Source: Holosporales bacterium (GTDB taxonomy: Bacteria; Pseudomonadota; Alphaproteobacteria; Paracaedibacterales; UBA11393). From it: a stretch of DNA of 7,007 bases. The notes under the pieces are model-generated. The model was not told the DNA's origin and did no database searches. It was given only the letters and a program-made list of their open reading frames with translations. This document shows, piece by piece, positions 1 through 6,294 of this stretch; position 1 is the stretch's first letter, and each line of letters starts with the position of its first letter. The position numbers and the translations under genes are program-made. Location of the stretch: assembly GCA_003542655.1 (NCBI GenBank), contig DPKF01000001.1:1-7007 (forward strand), written 5' to 3'.

Positions 1-20
1 AAAAGTTAACATTGAAAAAT

Positions 21-38
21 AATCCAGAATTGAGGTTT
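21..38 (-). repeat. 18-base near-repeat, copy 1, downstream of rlmH
   Basis: Read on the minus strand this is AAACCTCAATTCTGGATT. It begins 19 bases past the rlmH stop codon. It matches 6938-6955 (plus strand, AAACCTCAATTCGGGATT) at 17 of 18 positions, and that copy begins 20 bases past the cmk stop. Both copies lie between genes and have the same orientation relative to the gene before them. The function is unknown. It could be a dispersed intergenic element, a shared upstream element of the next genes' promoters, or chance in AT-rich DNA. The rest of 1-57 holds no gene I can support. Confidence 0.5.
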
Positions 39-57
39 GTAACTAATCACTTTGAAT

Positions 58-492
58 CTATATTTTATGATAGGGGTGGCCAATTATAATTTGCCCTGCT
101 CTATATAATTGTTCAATAAGCAATACACGTGCCAATAAGTGCGGCCATGTCATCTGTCCAAAAGATATTTTATGGTGACATTTATCCAATATATTTTTGG
201 GAATGCCCGTATCAATACCAATTAAAAAACCAATATTCGTATGTTTTTCTAGGCAGGTAGATATTAAGGTGGAAAATTTTAAAGAAGTAAGGTTGTCACC
301 ATTTTCATCTAATGCAATCCAGATGGGTACACCTTGCATTGCTTTTTCAAAAGCGCTTTCTGGGTTTGTAATACTAGGCTTTAACTCAAGCGTTTTAATT
401 GGCCACCTGATGCGTTTTTGATAATTATTAATTATTTTTTCTTCTGGGGTGCCGTTTATTTTCCCCCCAACAACCAAGGTAATGCTTGCCAC
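58..492 (-). CDS. rlmH: 23S rRNA pseudouridine-1915 N3-methyltransferase RlmH
   Basis: RlmH is a small SPOUT-class, SAM-dependent methyltransferase. It methylates pseudouridine 1915 in helix 69 of 23S rRNA, acting on the assembled 70S ribosome. The 144-residue protein is slightly shorter than the E. coli enzyme (155). The family's C-terminal signature is clear: the segment FGQMTWPHLLARVLLIEQLYR (residues 111-131) and the ending HPYH at 139-142. The KRIRWPIK segment near residues 26-33 fits alphaproteobacterial versions. The start is a GTG at 490-492. It is preferred because the first beta strand (ITLVVGGK) begins at residue 4, leaving no room for a later start, although the ribosome binding site is weak. 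One oddity is that the SAM-loop motif, normally GGxxG, reads GIDTG at residues 92-96, so the second Gly is Ile. The gene follows rsfS by 5 bases and must be cotranscribed with it. Confidence 0.95.
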   Translation of the reverse strand: MASITLVVGGKINGTPEEKIINNYQKRIRWPIKTLELKPSITNPESAFEKAMQGVPIWIALDENGDNLTSLKFSTLISTCLEKHTNIGFLIGIDTGIPKNILDKCHHKISFGQMTWPHLLARVLLIEQLYRAGQIIIGHPYHKI

Positions 493-497
493 AATTT

Positions 498-887
498 TTA
501 CTTAGGTGACGTTATAGGAAATTCGAGACGGTTATCACCAGTATGCCAAATTTTATCCAACTGATAAAATTCACGCATATCTGGCGTAAATAAGTGGATG
601 ACAATATCTTCAGCAAATAAAAGGATCCATTCAGAAGCTTCTGTTCCTTCTATATGGGGATAGATAGATTTTTCTTTAAAATATTTTTCAACATATTGGT
701 ATAAACTGAATACTTGACGCGTTGATGTGCCTGTTGCAATGATAATATATGAAGCAAAAGCTGATTTTTTTCTAAGGTCTAGAACTTTAATGTCTTGTGC
801 TTTTTTACTATGAAGAACGTCAACAATATCTGCTAATATTTTTTGAAAATCGCTACCATTTAGATTGCTATTTTTTTGTTCAGTCAT
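498..887 (-). CDS. rsfS: ribosomal silencing factor RsfS (Iojap/YbeB family)
   Basis: RsfS binds ribosomal protein uL14 on the large subunit and blocks joining with the small subunit, lowering translation when nutrients are scarce. The 129-residue protein has the whole DUF143/Oligomerization domain. Residues 31-39 (QDIKVLDLR) match the family's first strand, 48-57 (IIIATGTSTR) the central motif, 80-88 (EGTEASEWI) the EG-x5-W motif, and 91-113 the DIVIHLF and FYQLDKIW segments. About 15 residues follow the conserved core, a short tail of no recognised function. The ATG at 885-887 has no clear Shine-Dalgarno sequence but lies about 25 bases from the start site predicted from the upstream promoter. 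In many alphaproteobacteria rsfS follows nadD. Here it is the first gene of its unit, divergent from kdsA, with rlmH right behind it as usual. Confidence 0.95.
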   Translation of the reverse strand: MTEQKNSNLNGSDFQKILADIVDVLHSKKAQDIKVLDLRKKSAFASYIIIATGTSTRQVFSLYQYVEKYFKEKSIYPHIEGTEASEWILLFAEDIVIHLFTPDMREFYQLDKIWHTGDNRLEFPITSPK

Positions 888-919
888 AAAGTGGCTACAG
901 TAAAAAGTACGCTTGTCAC

Positions 920-948
920 AATATAGCAGAAAACTGGCTGTTTGTGAA
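920..948 (-). promoter_or_regulatory. sigma70-like promoter of rsfS-rlmH
   Basis: On the minus strand a -35 hexamer TTCACA (943-948) is separated by exactly 17 bases from a -10 hexamer TATATT (920-925). The -10 is preceded by TGC, an extended -10. The predicted transcript start is near 913, giving a leader of about 25 bases before the rsfS ATG. Five of six -35 bases match consensus. This is a pattern match by eye, without experimental support. Confidence 0.65.
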
Positions 949-966
949 GAAAATTAAATTATGTCA

Positions 967-981
967 ACCTTTTTTAAAGGT
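967..981. repeat. short inverted repeat in the rsfS/kdsA divergent region
   Basis: ACCTTT and AAAGGT form 6-base arms around three T bases. The element sits between the two divergent promoters, 19 bases upstream of the rsfS -35 and 66 bases upstream of the kdsA -35. It could be an operator for either direction, or chance in AT-rich DNA. A TTGACA hexamer on the minus strand (962-967) adjoins it but has no matching -10. The rest of the 220-base gap (888-1107) holds only the two promoters listed. Confidence 0.3.
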
Positions 982-1046
982 ATAAGTACTGAGTTGTTTT
1001 TCAATACACATGGTTTAAAAACAAAATGTATTAATTATGAAATAAA

Positions 1047-1075
1047 TTGAGCATTTTAATGATTTACGCTAAGAT
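1047..1075 (+). promoter_or_regulatory. sigma70-like promoter of kdsA
   Basis: A -35 hexamer TTGAGC (1047-1052) is followed after 17 bases by a -10 hexamer TAAGAT (1070-1075). The predicted transcript start is near 1082, so the kdsA leader would be about 26 bases. Spacing is optimal and both hexamers match consensus at four or five positions. Assigned by eye. Confidence 0.6.
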
Positions 1076-1107
1076 AACTTTGAAACAAAAGAAAGCAGAT
1101 ACGCCTT

Positions 1108-1959
1108 ATGCATAATAAAATTGTCCCAATCGATGGAGGAATAACCCCTCTTCATGTTGCCAATAATTTACCGTTCATGTTAATTGCTGGTCCTTGTGTA
1201 ATGGAATCACGCGATCATATTTTAAAAATGGCAGAAGCCTTGAAAAAATTGACAGATGAAAAAGGCGTTGGTTTTGTATTTAAAGCATCTTTTGATAAAG
1301 CAAATCGTACCTCAGTTGGTGGTGCACGCGGCCTTGGCATAGATAATGGATTAAAGCTTTTTGAAGAAGTGAAAAAAACATTTAATGTGCCTGTTATTAC
1401 AGATGTTCACGATAAAGACCAATGTGCAACAGTTGCCGAAGTTGTTGATATTTTGCAAATTCCAGCATTTTTATGTCGTCAAACAGATTTGTTAGAAGCC
1501 GCTGCCAAAACAGGAAAACCCTTAAATATTAAAAAGGGGCAATTTTTAGCGCCCTGGGATATGGTTAACGTCGTTAAAAAAGTAGAATCTTTTGGCAACA
1601 CTAAAATTATGCTGTGTGAGCGGGGGGCAAGCTTTGGTTATAATACACTTGTGACAGATATGCGGGGACTTCCAACTATGGCTAAAACGGGATACCCCGT
1701 TATATTTGATGCAACACATTCTTGCCAACAACCAGGCGGGCAAGGCGGCTCTTCAGGTGGACAACGAGAATTTGCTCCAGTGCTTGCACGTGCGGCAATT
1801 GCTGTTGGTGTGGCAGGCGTTTTTGCAGAAACACACGATAATCCTGATCAAGCATTAAGCGATGGTCCCAATATGATTCCCCTTCACGAAATGGGTCATT
1901 TTATAGATCAGCTTAAAGCCTTTGATGATGTTCGTAAAAATAGTGGTCTTGTAAAATAG
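1108..1959 (+). CDS. kdsA: 3-deoxy-8-phosphooctulonate synthase (KDO-8-P synthase), metal-dependent type
   Basis: KdsA condenses phosphoenolpyruvate with D-arabinose 5-phosphate to make KDO-8-phosphate, the precursor of KDO that links lipid A to the rest of lipopolysaccharide. It is a cytosolic TIM-barrel enzyme. At 283 residues it is full length. KASFDKANR at 59-67 and [13 protein letters not shown] form the substrate-binding regions. AGPCVMES (27-34) carries Cys30 where the E. coli metal-independent enzyme has Asn. Cys30, His204, Glu241 and Asp252 have the same mutual spacing as the four metal ligands of the Aquifex enzyme (C11, H185, E222, D233), so this is the metal-dependent class. The ATG at 1108 follows only a weak purine stretch (GAAAG, 1091-1095). 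The gene appears to be transcribed alone: its promoter lies in the divergent gap, and the next operon has its own promoter right after the stop. Confidence 0.97.
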   Translation: MHNKIVPIDGGITPLHVANNLPFMLIAGPCVMESRDHILKMAEALKKLTDEKGVGFVFKASFDKANRTSVGGARGLGIDNGLKLFEEVKKTFNVPVITDVHDKDQCATVAEVVDILQIPAFLCRQTDLLEAAAKTGKPLNIKKGQFLAPWDMVNVVKKVESFGNTKIMLCERGASFGYNTLVTDMRGLPTMAKTGYPVIFDATHSCQQPGGQGGSSGGQREFAPVLARAAIAVGVAGVFAETHDNPDQALSDGPNMIPLHEMGHFIDQLKAFDDVRKNSGLVK

Positions 1960-1961
1960 TT

Positions 1962-1989
1962 TTGAATAAAATTCATTTAATTGTACAAT
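1962..1989 (+). promoter_or_regulatory. sigma70-like promoter of the LON-domain/Trm112-like unit
   Basis: A -35 hexamer TTGAAT (1962-1967) lies just past the kdsA stop. It is followed after 16 bases by a -10 hexamer TACAAT (1984-1989), five of six to consensus. Transcription would begin near 1996. The -10 covers the TTG at 1981 that could open a longer reading frame for the next gene, so that TTG would not be in the transcript. This favours the ATG at 2023. A weak TGAAT/ATTCA hairpin (1963-1975) overlaps the -35. Confidence 0.6.
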
Positions 1990-2022
1990 AAAGAAAAAAA
2001 AGCATACCTGATAAGTAGATTT

Positions 2023-2673
2023 ATGGACACAGATATTAATCATTATAATACGCTACCTATCCTTTGTATTCATGGTGCTGTTGTTTTTCCTGGTACGATT
2101 TTACCAATTCCAATGACAATGGAACAATATGAAATATTGCTGAATGAAACGGATGCTACAGATGGAATTTTAGGTATAGTGCAACCGTCAGATATAAAAA
2201 AAGAAGACAAGACAAGGTTGCCTATTTTTGATTTCGGAACAGCTGTAGAAATTGTCGATATGGATCCTACTTATGATGATATGGTGATTGTTCATTTGAA
2301 AGGAATCTGTCGTTTTAGGATTTTAGAGGAATTGTCAAAAACAAATTCCATGCGCCGTGCTGTTGTGTCGTATAAAAAATATGCTGAAATAGATGGTGAG
2401 ACACCTGAACTTAGCAATTTTGATAAAAAATCTTTTATAACATTGGCACGTCTTTATATGACACAATTTAACGTTACGCCAAATTGGCAAGAGTTAAAAA
2501 ATATTACAGATGCTGAATTAATTAATTTTATTGCAATGGCTGGGCCTTTGGAACCTTCAGAGAAACAAGCTATTTTGGAAGAAATAAATGTTGATCAGCA
2601 AAAATATATGCTGGAAAAAATTATGGATATGTCTTTGTCTGATTCCTTTCATACCTCAACACTTGTTCATTAG
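2023..2673 (+). CDS. LON substrate-binding (N-terminal) domain protein without protease domain
   Basis: This 216-residue protein corresponds to the N-terminal substrate-recognition domain of Lon protease. It has neither the AAA+ ATPase nor the Ser-Lys protease domain, so it is not a protease itself. Visible family features are [20 protein letters not shown] (residues 11-30), the opening beta strands of the LON domain, then GILGIVQP near 48-54, FGTAVEIV at 71-78 and GICRFRI at 94-100. A helical C-terminal part follows to residue 216. Stand-alone LON-domain proteins of this length are common in Alphaproteobacteria, often beside a Trm112-like gene as here. Their role is not established; a part in substrate recognition or protein quality control is only a guess. 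The frame stays open back to a TTG at 1981, but the -10 element there and the family's usual N-terminus favour the ATG at 2023. Its ribosome binding site is poor (AAGTAG, 2013-2018). Confidence 0.85.
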   Translation: MDTDINHYNTLPILCIHGAVVFPGTILPIPMTMEQYEILLNETDATDGILGIVQPSDIKKEDKTRLPIFDFGTAVEIVDMDPTYDDMVIVHLKGICRFRILEELSKTNSMRRAVVSYKKYAEIDGETPELSNFDKKSFITLARLYMTQFNVTPNWQELKNITDAELINFIAMAGPLEPSEKQAILEEINVDQQKYMLEKIMDMSLSDSFHTSTLVH

Positions 2674-2683
2674 GAAAAGTCAG

Positions 2684-2896
2684 ATGACGAAACTTGATCC
2701 AAAACTCATCCAAAATTTGATTTGTCCACTGACAAAAACACAGCTTGTATATGATGAACAGAATCAAGAACTTATAAGTCAGGTTGCTGGACTAGCCTAT
2801 CCCATTAAAAAGGGCATACCGATTATGCTAATCGATGAGGCACGTATTGTTGATCCTGATCAAGTGCGTTGCGTTGCACCAGAACTTTTGTCCTAA
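2684..2896 (+). CDS. Trm112-like (UPF0434/YcaR family) small protein
   Basis: A 70-residue protein of the bacterial Trm112-like family. In eukaryotes and archaea Trm112 is a zinc protein that activates several methyltransferases; the bacterial relatives have no firmly assigned role. The family pattern is clear: [10 protein letters not shown] at residues 12-21, then [10 protein letters not shown] and [19 protein letters not shown] up to residue 54. Only Cys14 of the usual CPxC zinc knuckle is present. The second Cys position is Thr, and no Cys precedes the AYPI motif, as is usual in alphaproteobacterial members, so zinc binding is unlikely. The frame is open upstream to 2588 inside the LON gene. 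The ATG at 2684 is chosen because AGGAAA (2672-2677) lies 6 bases before it and homology begins there. It follows the LON gene by 10 bases and must share its transcript. Confidence 0.9.
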   Translation: MTKLDPKLIQNLICPLTKTQLVYDEQNQELISQVAGLAYPIKKGIPIMLIDEARIVDPDQVRCVAPELLS

Positions 2897-2897
2897 T

Positions 2898-2926
2898 CTT
2901 CGCAAGCCCTCCCGGGGAAGTTTTCT
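2898..2926 (+). terminator. possible weak intrinsic terminator after the Trm112-like gene
   Basis: CTTC (2898-2901) can pair with GAAG (2917-2920), and CCC (2907-2909) with GGG (2914-2916). This gives a seven-pair stem with a 5-base bulge and a TCCC loop. TTTTCT follows directly. It is in the right place to end the LON/Trm112-like transcript, but the bulge and short U run make it a weak candidate. Confidence 0.3.
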
Positions 2927-2930
2927 AATG

Positions 2931-2958
2931 TGAACACGATCAGTTCATGAGGGGGGGG
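2931..2958 (+). other. small hairpin followed by a run of eight G
   Basis: TGAAC (2931-2935) and GTTCA (2943-2947) form a perfect 5-base inverted repeat around a 7-base loop. After GA comes an uninterrupted G8 (2951-2958), very unusual in this AT-rich sequence. CCCTC (2907-2911) could pair with GAGGG (2949-2953) to enclose the hairpin, which would compete with the terminator-like fold upstream. No known RNA family is recognised. Confidence 0.4.
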
Positions 2959-2999
2959 TAATTAATGTATGCAAAAATTACGAACATAGATAGAACCTC

Positions 3000-3028
3000 T
3001 TTAAAAAAGGCTGATATCCATGTATCCT
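3000..3028 (+). promoter_or_regulatory. weak candidate promoter for gatCAB-cmk
   Basis: TTTAAA (3000-3005), 17 bases, then TATCCT (3023-3028): four of six matches in each hexamer. It would start transcription near 3035, giving a leader of about 26 bases before gatC. If this is the main promoter, the upstream reading frame at 3020 is not transcribed in full. No stronger promoter is apparent in 2897-3060, so this assignment is uncertain. Confidence 0.3.
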
Positions 3029-3061
3029 AAGGATTATGTCAAGCATAAAAAGGATAGGTGA
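3020..3061 (+). CDS. possible 13-codon leader peptide overlapping gatC
   Basis: The frame ATG...TGA encodes MYPKDYVKHKKDR. Its stop TGA (3059-3061) overlaps the gatC ATG (3061-3063) as TGATG, the arrangement typical of translationally coupled genes. AAGG (3007-3010) sits 9 bases before its ATG, a plausible ribosome binding site. An in-frame TAA at 3002-3004 shows it is not the end of a longer gene. The peptide is Lys/Arg-rich and has no Gln or Asn run, so attenuation by the products of GatCAB is not evident. A frame this short can arise by chance. Confidence 0.25.
   Translation: MYPKDYVKHKKDR
3050..3054 (+). promoter_or_regulatory. gatC ribosome binding site
   Basis: AAGGA lies 6 bases before the ATG at 3061 but only 3 bases before the in-frame GTG at 3058. 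The spacing decides for the ATG as the gatC start. Confidence 0.7.
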
Positions 3062-3348
3062 TGAAGTTAACAGATGCTGAAATTAAGCGGGTTGCGCAAT
3101 TAGCACGTATAAATTTGAACCAAGAGGAAGTCATATCTCATGGGAACGAAATTGCTAATATTTTAACATGGATAGAACAGCTGAATGAAATAGATGTATC
3201 TGATATTTGTTTAACTGATCTTGTGCCACAAGAAACAATGAGTGAACGTCCTGACGTACCAAACATAGAGAATTTAGTCGATTCTGTTTTAAAAAATGCC
3301 CCTAAAGCTAGTTTTAATATGTTTTCAGTACCAAAGATGGTGGAGTAA
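3061..3348 (+). CDS. gatC: aspartyl/glutamyl-tRNA amidotransferase subunit C
   Basis: GatC is the small subunit of the GatCAB complex. It wraps around GatA and GatB to hold them together and has no active site. The 95-residue length is normal. Family features are the N-terminal helix [21 protein letters not shown] (residues 3-23), a second helix through [15 protein letters not shown] (34-48), the ERPD motif at 62-65 that follows the linker, and the C-terminal FSVPKMVE (88-95). A GTG lies one codon upstream of the chosen ATG, but the ribosome binding site spacing favours the ATG. The gene opens the gatCAB-cmk operon, ends 2 bases before gatA, and its last codons contain the gatA Shine-Dalgarno (GGAG, 3342-3345). 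Confidence 0.96.
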   Translation: MKLTDAEIKRVAQLARINLNQEEVISHGNEIANILTWIEQLNEIDVSDICLTDLVPQETMSERPDVPNIENLVDSVLKNAPKASFNMFSVPKMVE

Positions 3349-3350
3349 AA

Positions 3351-4814
3351 ATGACTAACTTAACACAGCTAACAATTTCAAAAGCAAAAATGCTTTTAAC
3401 AAAAGGCGATATTTCATCTACAGAGCTTGTAAAGGCTCATCTTAAAGCAATGGAAGAAAAAAAAGAGTTAAATGCATTTTTAACATCGTGCCATGACGAC
3501 GCATTAAATAAAGCAACACGATCAGATGCGCATTATAAAAATAATACAGCACGTGCCTTAGAGGGTATCCCCTTAGCATATAAAGACAATTTTTGCACAA
3601 AGGGTGTTCGCACAACGTGTGGGTCAAAAATATTAGAAAATTTTATACCACCTTATGAGGCAACAGTTACTGATAATTTAAATAATCAGGGTGCCATTAA
3701 TCTGGGTAAATTAAATATGGATGAATTTGCTATGGGTTCAGGAAATATCCATAGCGCTTATGGCCCGGTCACAAATCCATGGAAATCAAAAGAAGATCCA
3801 AGTAAAAAACTTGTGCCTGGGGGGTCATCAGGTGGATCTGCTACTTCTGTTGCGGCACATATGGCAATGGGTGCATTAGGGTCTGATACGGGTGGATCTA
3901 TTCGCCAACCTGCATCTTTTTGTGGCATTGTTGGTATTAAACCAACATATGGGCTTTGTTCACGTTATGGTATGATTGCTTTTGCTTCATCCTTAGATCA
4001 AGCAGGGCCGCTTGCACGTACTGTTGAAGATACAGCTCTTATATTACAGCATATGGCTGGTTTTGATCCAAAAGATGCAACATCTATTGATGTAAAAATT
4101 CCAGACTATGCAAAAAATATCAATAAAAATATTAAGGGCTTAAAAGTTGGGCTTTCAACAGAATATTTAGAAGGCTTGCATGCTGATGGACAGGCACTTG
4201 TTCAAAAAGGCGTTGAATGGTTAAAGGCACAAGGTGCTGAAATTAAAGAAATATCTTTAAAAACAACCTCTCTTGCCTTGCCAGTATATTATATTATTGC
4301 CCCTGCTGAAGCATCTTCAAACTTAGCGCGCTTTGATGGCGCCCGTTATGGCATGCGTGTTCAGGGGGATTCATTAGATGAAATGTATGCGAATACCCGT
4401 GAAGAAGGTTTTGGTAAAGAAGTAAAACGCCGTATTATGATTGGTACGTATGTTTTATCAGCTGGGTATTATGATGCATTTTACACAAAAGCATTGAAGA
4501 TAAAACATTTAATTACTGAAGATTTTAATAAAGCATTTGCTGATGTAGATGTTGTATTAACACCAACAACACCAACGGCAGCTTTTGGAATTGATGAAAA
4601 AATTACAGATCCTGTCACAATGTATTTAAATGACGTTTATACAGCAACTGCAAACTTAGCCGGGATTCCTGGTATTTCTGTTCCTGCAGGCCTTGATCAT
4701 AATGACCTACCTTTAGGGCTTCAGTTATTAGGACCACGTTTTAGTGAACAGACATTATTTAATGTTGCAAGCGTTATTGAAGATGCAGCAGCTTTTAAAG
4801 GGTTAGAAGGGTAG
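3351..4814 (+). CDS. gatA: aspartyl/glutamyl-tRNA amidotransferase subunit A (amidase)
   Basis: GatA hydrolyses glutamine and passes the ammonia through a tunnel to GatB, where misacylated Glu-tRNA(Gln) and/or Asp-tRNA(Asn) is amidated. At 487 residues it is full length for this amidase-signature enzyme. The catalytic Ser-cisSer-Lys triad is visible: Lys78 in AYKDNF, cis-Ser159 in GGSSGGS, and nucleophile Ser183 in [12 protein letters not shown]. The two serines are 24 residues apart, as in characterised members. An 8-10 residue insertion (near 144-153, SKEDPSKK) precedes the Gly/Ser loop. The C-terminal part keeps TPTTPTAAF and the [13 protein letters not shown] motif. The ATG has a GGAG site 5 bases upstream. 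A complete gatCAB suggests that the organism forms Gln-tRNA(Gln), and perhaps Asn-tRNA(Asn), indirectly; which of the two cannot be told from this window. Confidence 0.98.
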   Translation: MTNLTQLTISKAKMLLTKGDISSTELVKAHLKAMEEKKELNAFLTSCHDDALNKATRSDAHYKNNTARALEGIPLAYKDNFCTKGVRTTCGSKILENFIPPYEATVTDNLNNQGAINLGKLNMDEFAMGSGNIHSAYGPVTNPWKSKEDPSKKLVPGGSSGGSATSVAAHMAMGALGSDTGGSIRQPASFCGIVGIKPTYGLCSRYGMIAFASSLDQAGPLARTVEDTALILQHMAGFDPKDATSIDVKIPDYAKNINKNIKGLKVGLSTEYLEGLHADGQALVQKGVEWLKAQGAEIKEISLKTTSLALPVYYIIAPAEASSNLARFDGARYGMRVQGDSLDEMYANTREEGFGKEVKRRIMIGTYVLSAGYYDAFYTKALKIKHLITEDFNKAFADVDVVLTPTTPTAAFGIDEKITDPVTMYLNDVYTATANLAGIPGISVPAGLDHNDLPLGLQLLGPRFSEQTLFNVASVIEDAAAFKGLEG

Positions 4815-4818
4815 TTAT

Positions 4819-6294
4819 ATGTCAAACTTAATTAAGGGCCGTACAGGCTTATGGGAAGTTGTTATTGGTTTAGAAATTCATGCCCAAGTTTCATCAAAGG
4901 CAAAGCTGTTTTCAAATAGTGCAACAACTTTTGCCGCTGATCCCAATACGCAGGTCAGTTTTGTTGATGCAGGCATGCCAGGCATGTTGCCTGTTATTAA
5001 TGGTTATTGTGTGGATCAAGCTATTAAAAGTGGACTGGGTTTAAACGGAACAATTGAAAAAGTTTCTATTTTTGATCGTAAAAATTATTTTTATGCTGAT
5101 TTACCAACTGGCTATCAGATTTCTCAATTTTATCATCCTATCGTTACAGGCGGATACGTTGATATTGATTTAGATGAACATACAACAAAGCGTATTCATA
5201 TTACGCGCCTTCATATGGAACAGGATGCCGGTAAAAGCACCCATGACCTAAGCCCAACAGAATCGTTTATTGACTTAAATCGTGCTGGTATTGCGTTGAT
5301 GGAAATTGTGTCAGAACCAGAGATCAATTCTGCCAAAGAGGCACAGGAATATGTGAAAAAAATTAGATCTATTTTACGTTATTTAGGCACATGCGATGGC
5401 AACATGGATGAAGGAAGTTTTCGTGTTGATGTAAACGTCTCTCTTCATAAACCGGGCACCCCATTTGGTGATCGCGCTGAAATTAAAAACATCAACTCTA
5501 TTAAGTTTGTGGGGCAAGCCATTGAATATGAAATTATTCGTCAGCTTGGCATTATTGAAGAGGGTGGTTCGATTGTTCAGGAAACCCGGTTATTTGATCC
5601 TGTTAAAGGTGAAACACGCTCTATGCGGTCAAAAGAAAATGCACATGATTATCGCTATTTTCCAGATCCTGATTTAAAGCCTTTAATTTTAACAGAGGCA
5701 CGTATTGAAAAAATACGGTCAGAAATGGTTGAATTACCGGATGCTAAAAAGGCACGCTTTATGACCGACCTTGGGTTGACAGCTTACGACGCTGATGTTC
5801 TTGTTGTTGAAAAAGAAACAGCTGATTTTTATGAAGGCATTTTAGCTGCATCACAGTCAAAAGATAAAAAACTTGTAGCAAAGCAAATTGCAAACTGGCT
5901 AACATCTGAAGTGTTTGGTGCGATGAACCGTTCTGGTATTGCTAATCTTAAAACGCTCCCCTTTAAACCAGCATATTTAGCAGAGCTTGTTGACTTGATT
6001 GTTAACGATACAATATCGGGTAAAATTGCAAAAGATGTGTTTGCAAAAATGTGGGAGACAGGTGAAAATCCAAATACAATTATTGAACAACAAGGATTAA
6101 AACAGGTTTCAGATCCAAAAGAAATTGAGGATGCTGTTGCTAAAGTGTTAGCGCGCTCTGTTGCACAATTGGAACAATATAAAGCGGGTAAAGAAACCTT
6201 GTTTGGTTACTTTGTTGGGCAAGTGATGAAAGATATGAAAGGAAAGGCCAATCCTGGATTGGTGAATGATGTTTTAAAAAGGGCTTTGTCTTAA
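4819..6294 (+). CDS. gatB: aspartyl/glutamyl-tRNA amidotransferase subunit B
   Basis: GatB binds the misacylated tRNA, activates the glutamyl or aspartyl group with ATP and carries out transamidation with ammonia from GatA. The protein has 491 residues, normal or slightly long. The catalytic cradle shows GLEIHAQ (17-23), FDRKNYFYADLPTGYQISQ (85-103), HMEQDAGKS (132-140) and DLNRAGIALMEIVSEPE (152-168). Glu19, His21 and Glu134 probably correspond to metal-site residues known from structures. The C-terminal helical and YqeY-like tRNA-binding domains run from about 300 to the end, with the closing motif LFGYFVGQVMKDMKGKANP near 464-482. The start has a strong AGAAGGG site (4805-4811). The gap after gatA is 4 bases. 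The stop overlaps the cmk start by one base (TAATG), which suggests translational coupling to an otherwise unrelated gene. Confidence 0.98.
   Translation: MSNLIKGRTGLWEVVIGLEIHAQVSSKAKLFSNSATTFAADPNTQVSFVDAGMPGMLPVINGYCVDQAIKSGLGLNGTIEKVSIFDRKNYFYADLPTGYQISQFYHPIVTGGYVDIDLDEHTTKRIHITRLHMEQDAGKSTHDLSPTESFIDLNRAGIALMEIVSEPEINSAKEAQEYVKKIRSILRYLGTCDGNMDEGSFRVDVNVSLHKPGTPFGDRAEIKNINSIKFVGQAIEYEIIRQLGIIEEGGSIVQETRLFDPVKGETRSMRSKENAHDYRYFPDPDLKPLILTEARIEKIRSEMVELPDAKKARFMTDLGLTAYDADVLVVEKETADFYEGILAASQSKDKKLVAKQIANWLTSEVFGAMNRSGIANLKTLPFKPAYLAELVDLIVNDTISGKIAKDVFAKMWETGENPNTIIEQQGLKQVSDPKEIEDAVAKVLARSVAQLEQYKAGKETLFGYFVGQVMKDMKGKANPGLVNDVLKRALS

Noticed and set aside
197..421. 74-codon plus-strand frame inside the rlmH region.
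   Set aside because: It lies opposite a clearly conserved rlmH and shows no recognisable protein features, so it is a shadow frame.
962..967. Consensus TTGACA on the minus strand as the rsfS -35.
   Set aside because: The positions 16-18 bases downstream do not resemble a -10 (CAAACA or similar). The TTCACA/TATATT pair nearer to rsfS is much better.
1963..1975. TGAAT/ATTCA hairpin after kdsA as a terminator.
   Set aside because: The stem is five weak pairs with a three-base loop and no proper U run. It overlaps a good promoter, so it is more likely incidental.
2999..3010. The 12-mer CTTTAAAAAAGG before gatC also occurs on the minus strand at 968-979, upstream of rsfS.
   Set aside because: It is dominated by an A run, and matches of this length are expected by chance in AT-rich DNA of this size.
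3058..3060. GTG as the gatC start, giving a 96-residue protein.
   Set aside because: The ribosome binding site would be only 3 bases away; the ATG at 3061 has normal spacing and the usual family N-terminus.
5465..5677. 70-codon plus-strand frame within gatB.
   Set aside because: It overlaps the conserved gatB frame throughout, and its sequence looks like an out-of-frame reading.
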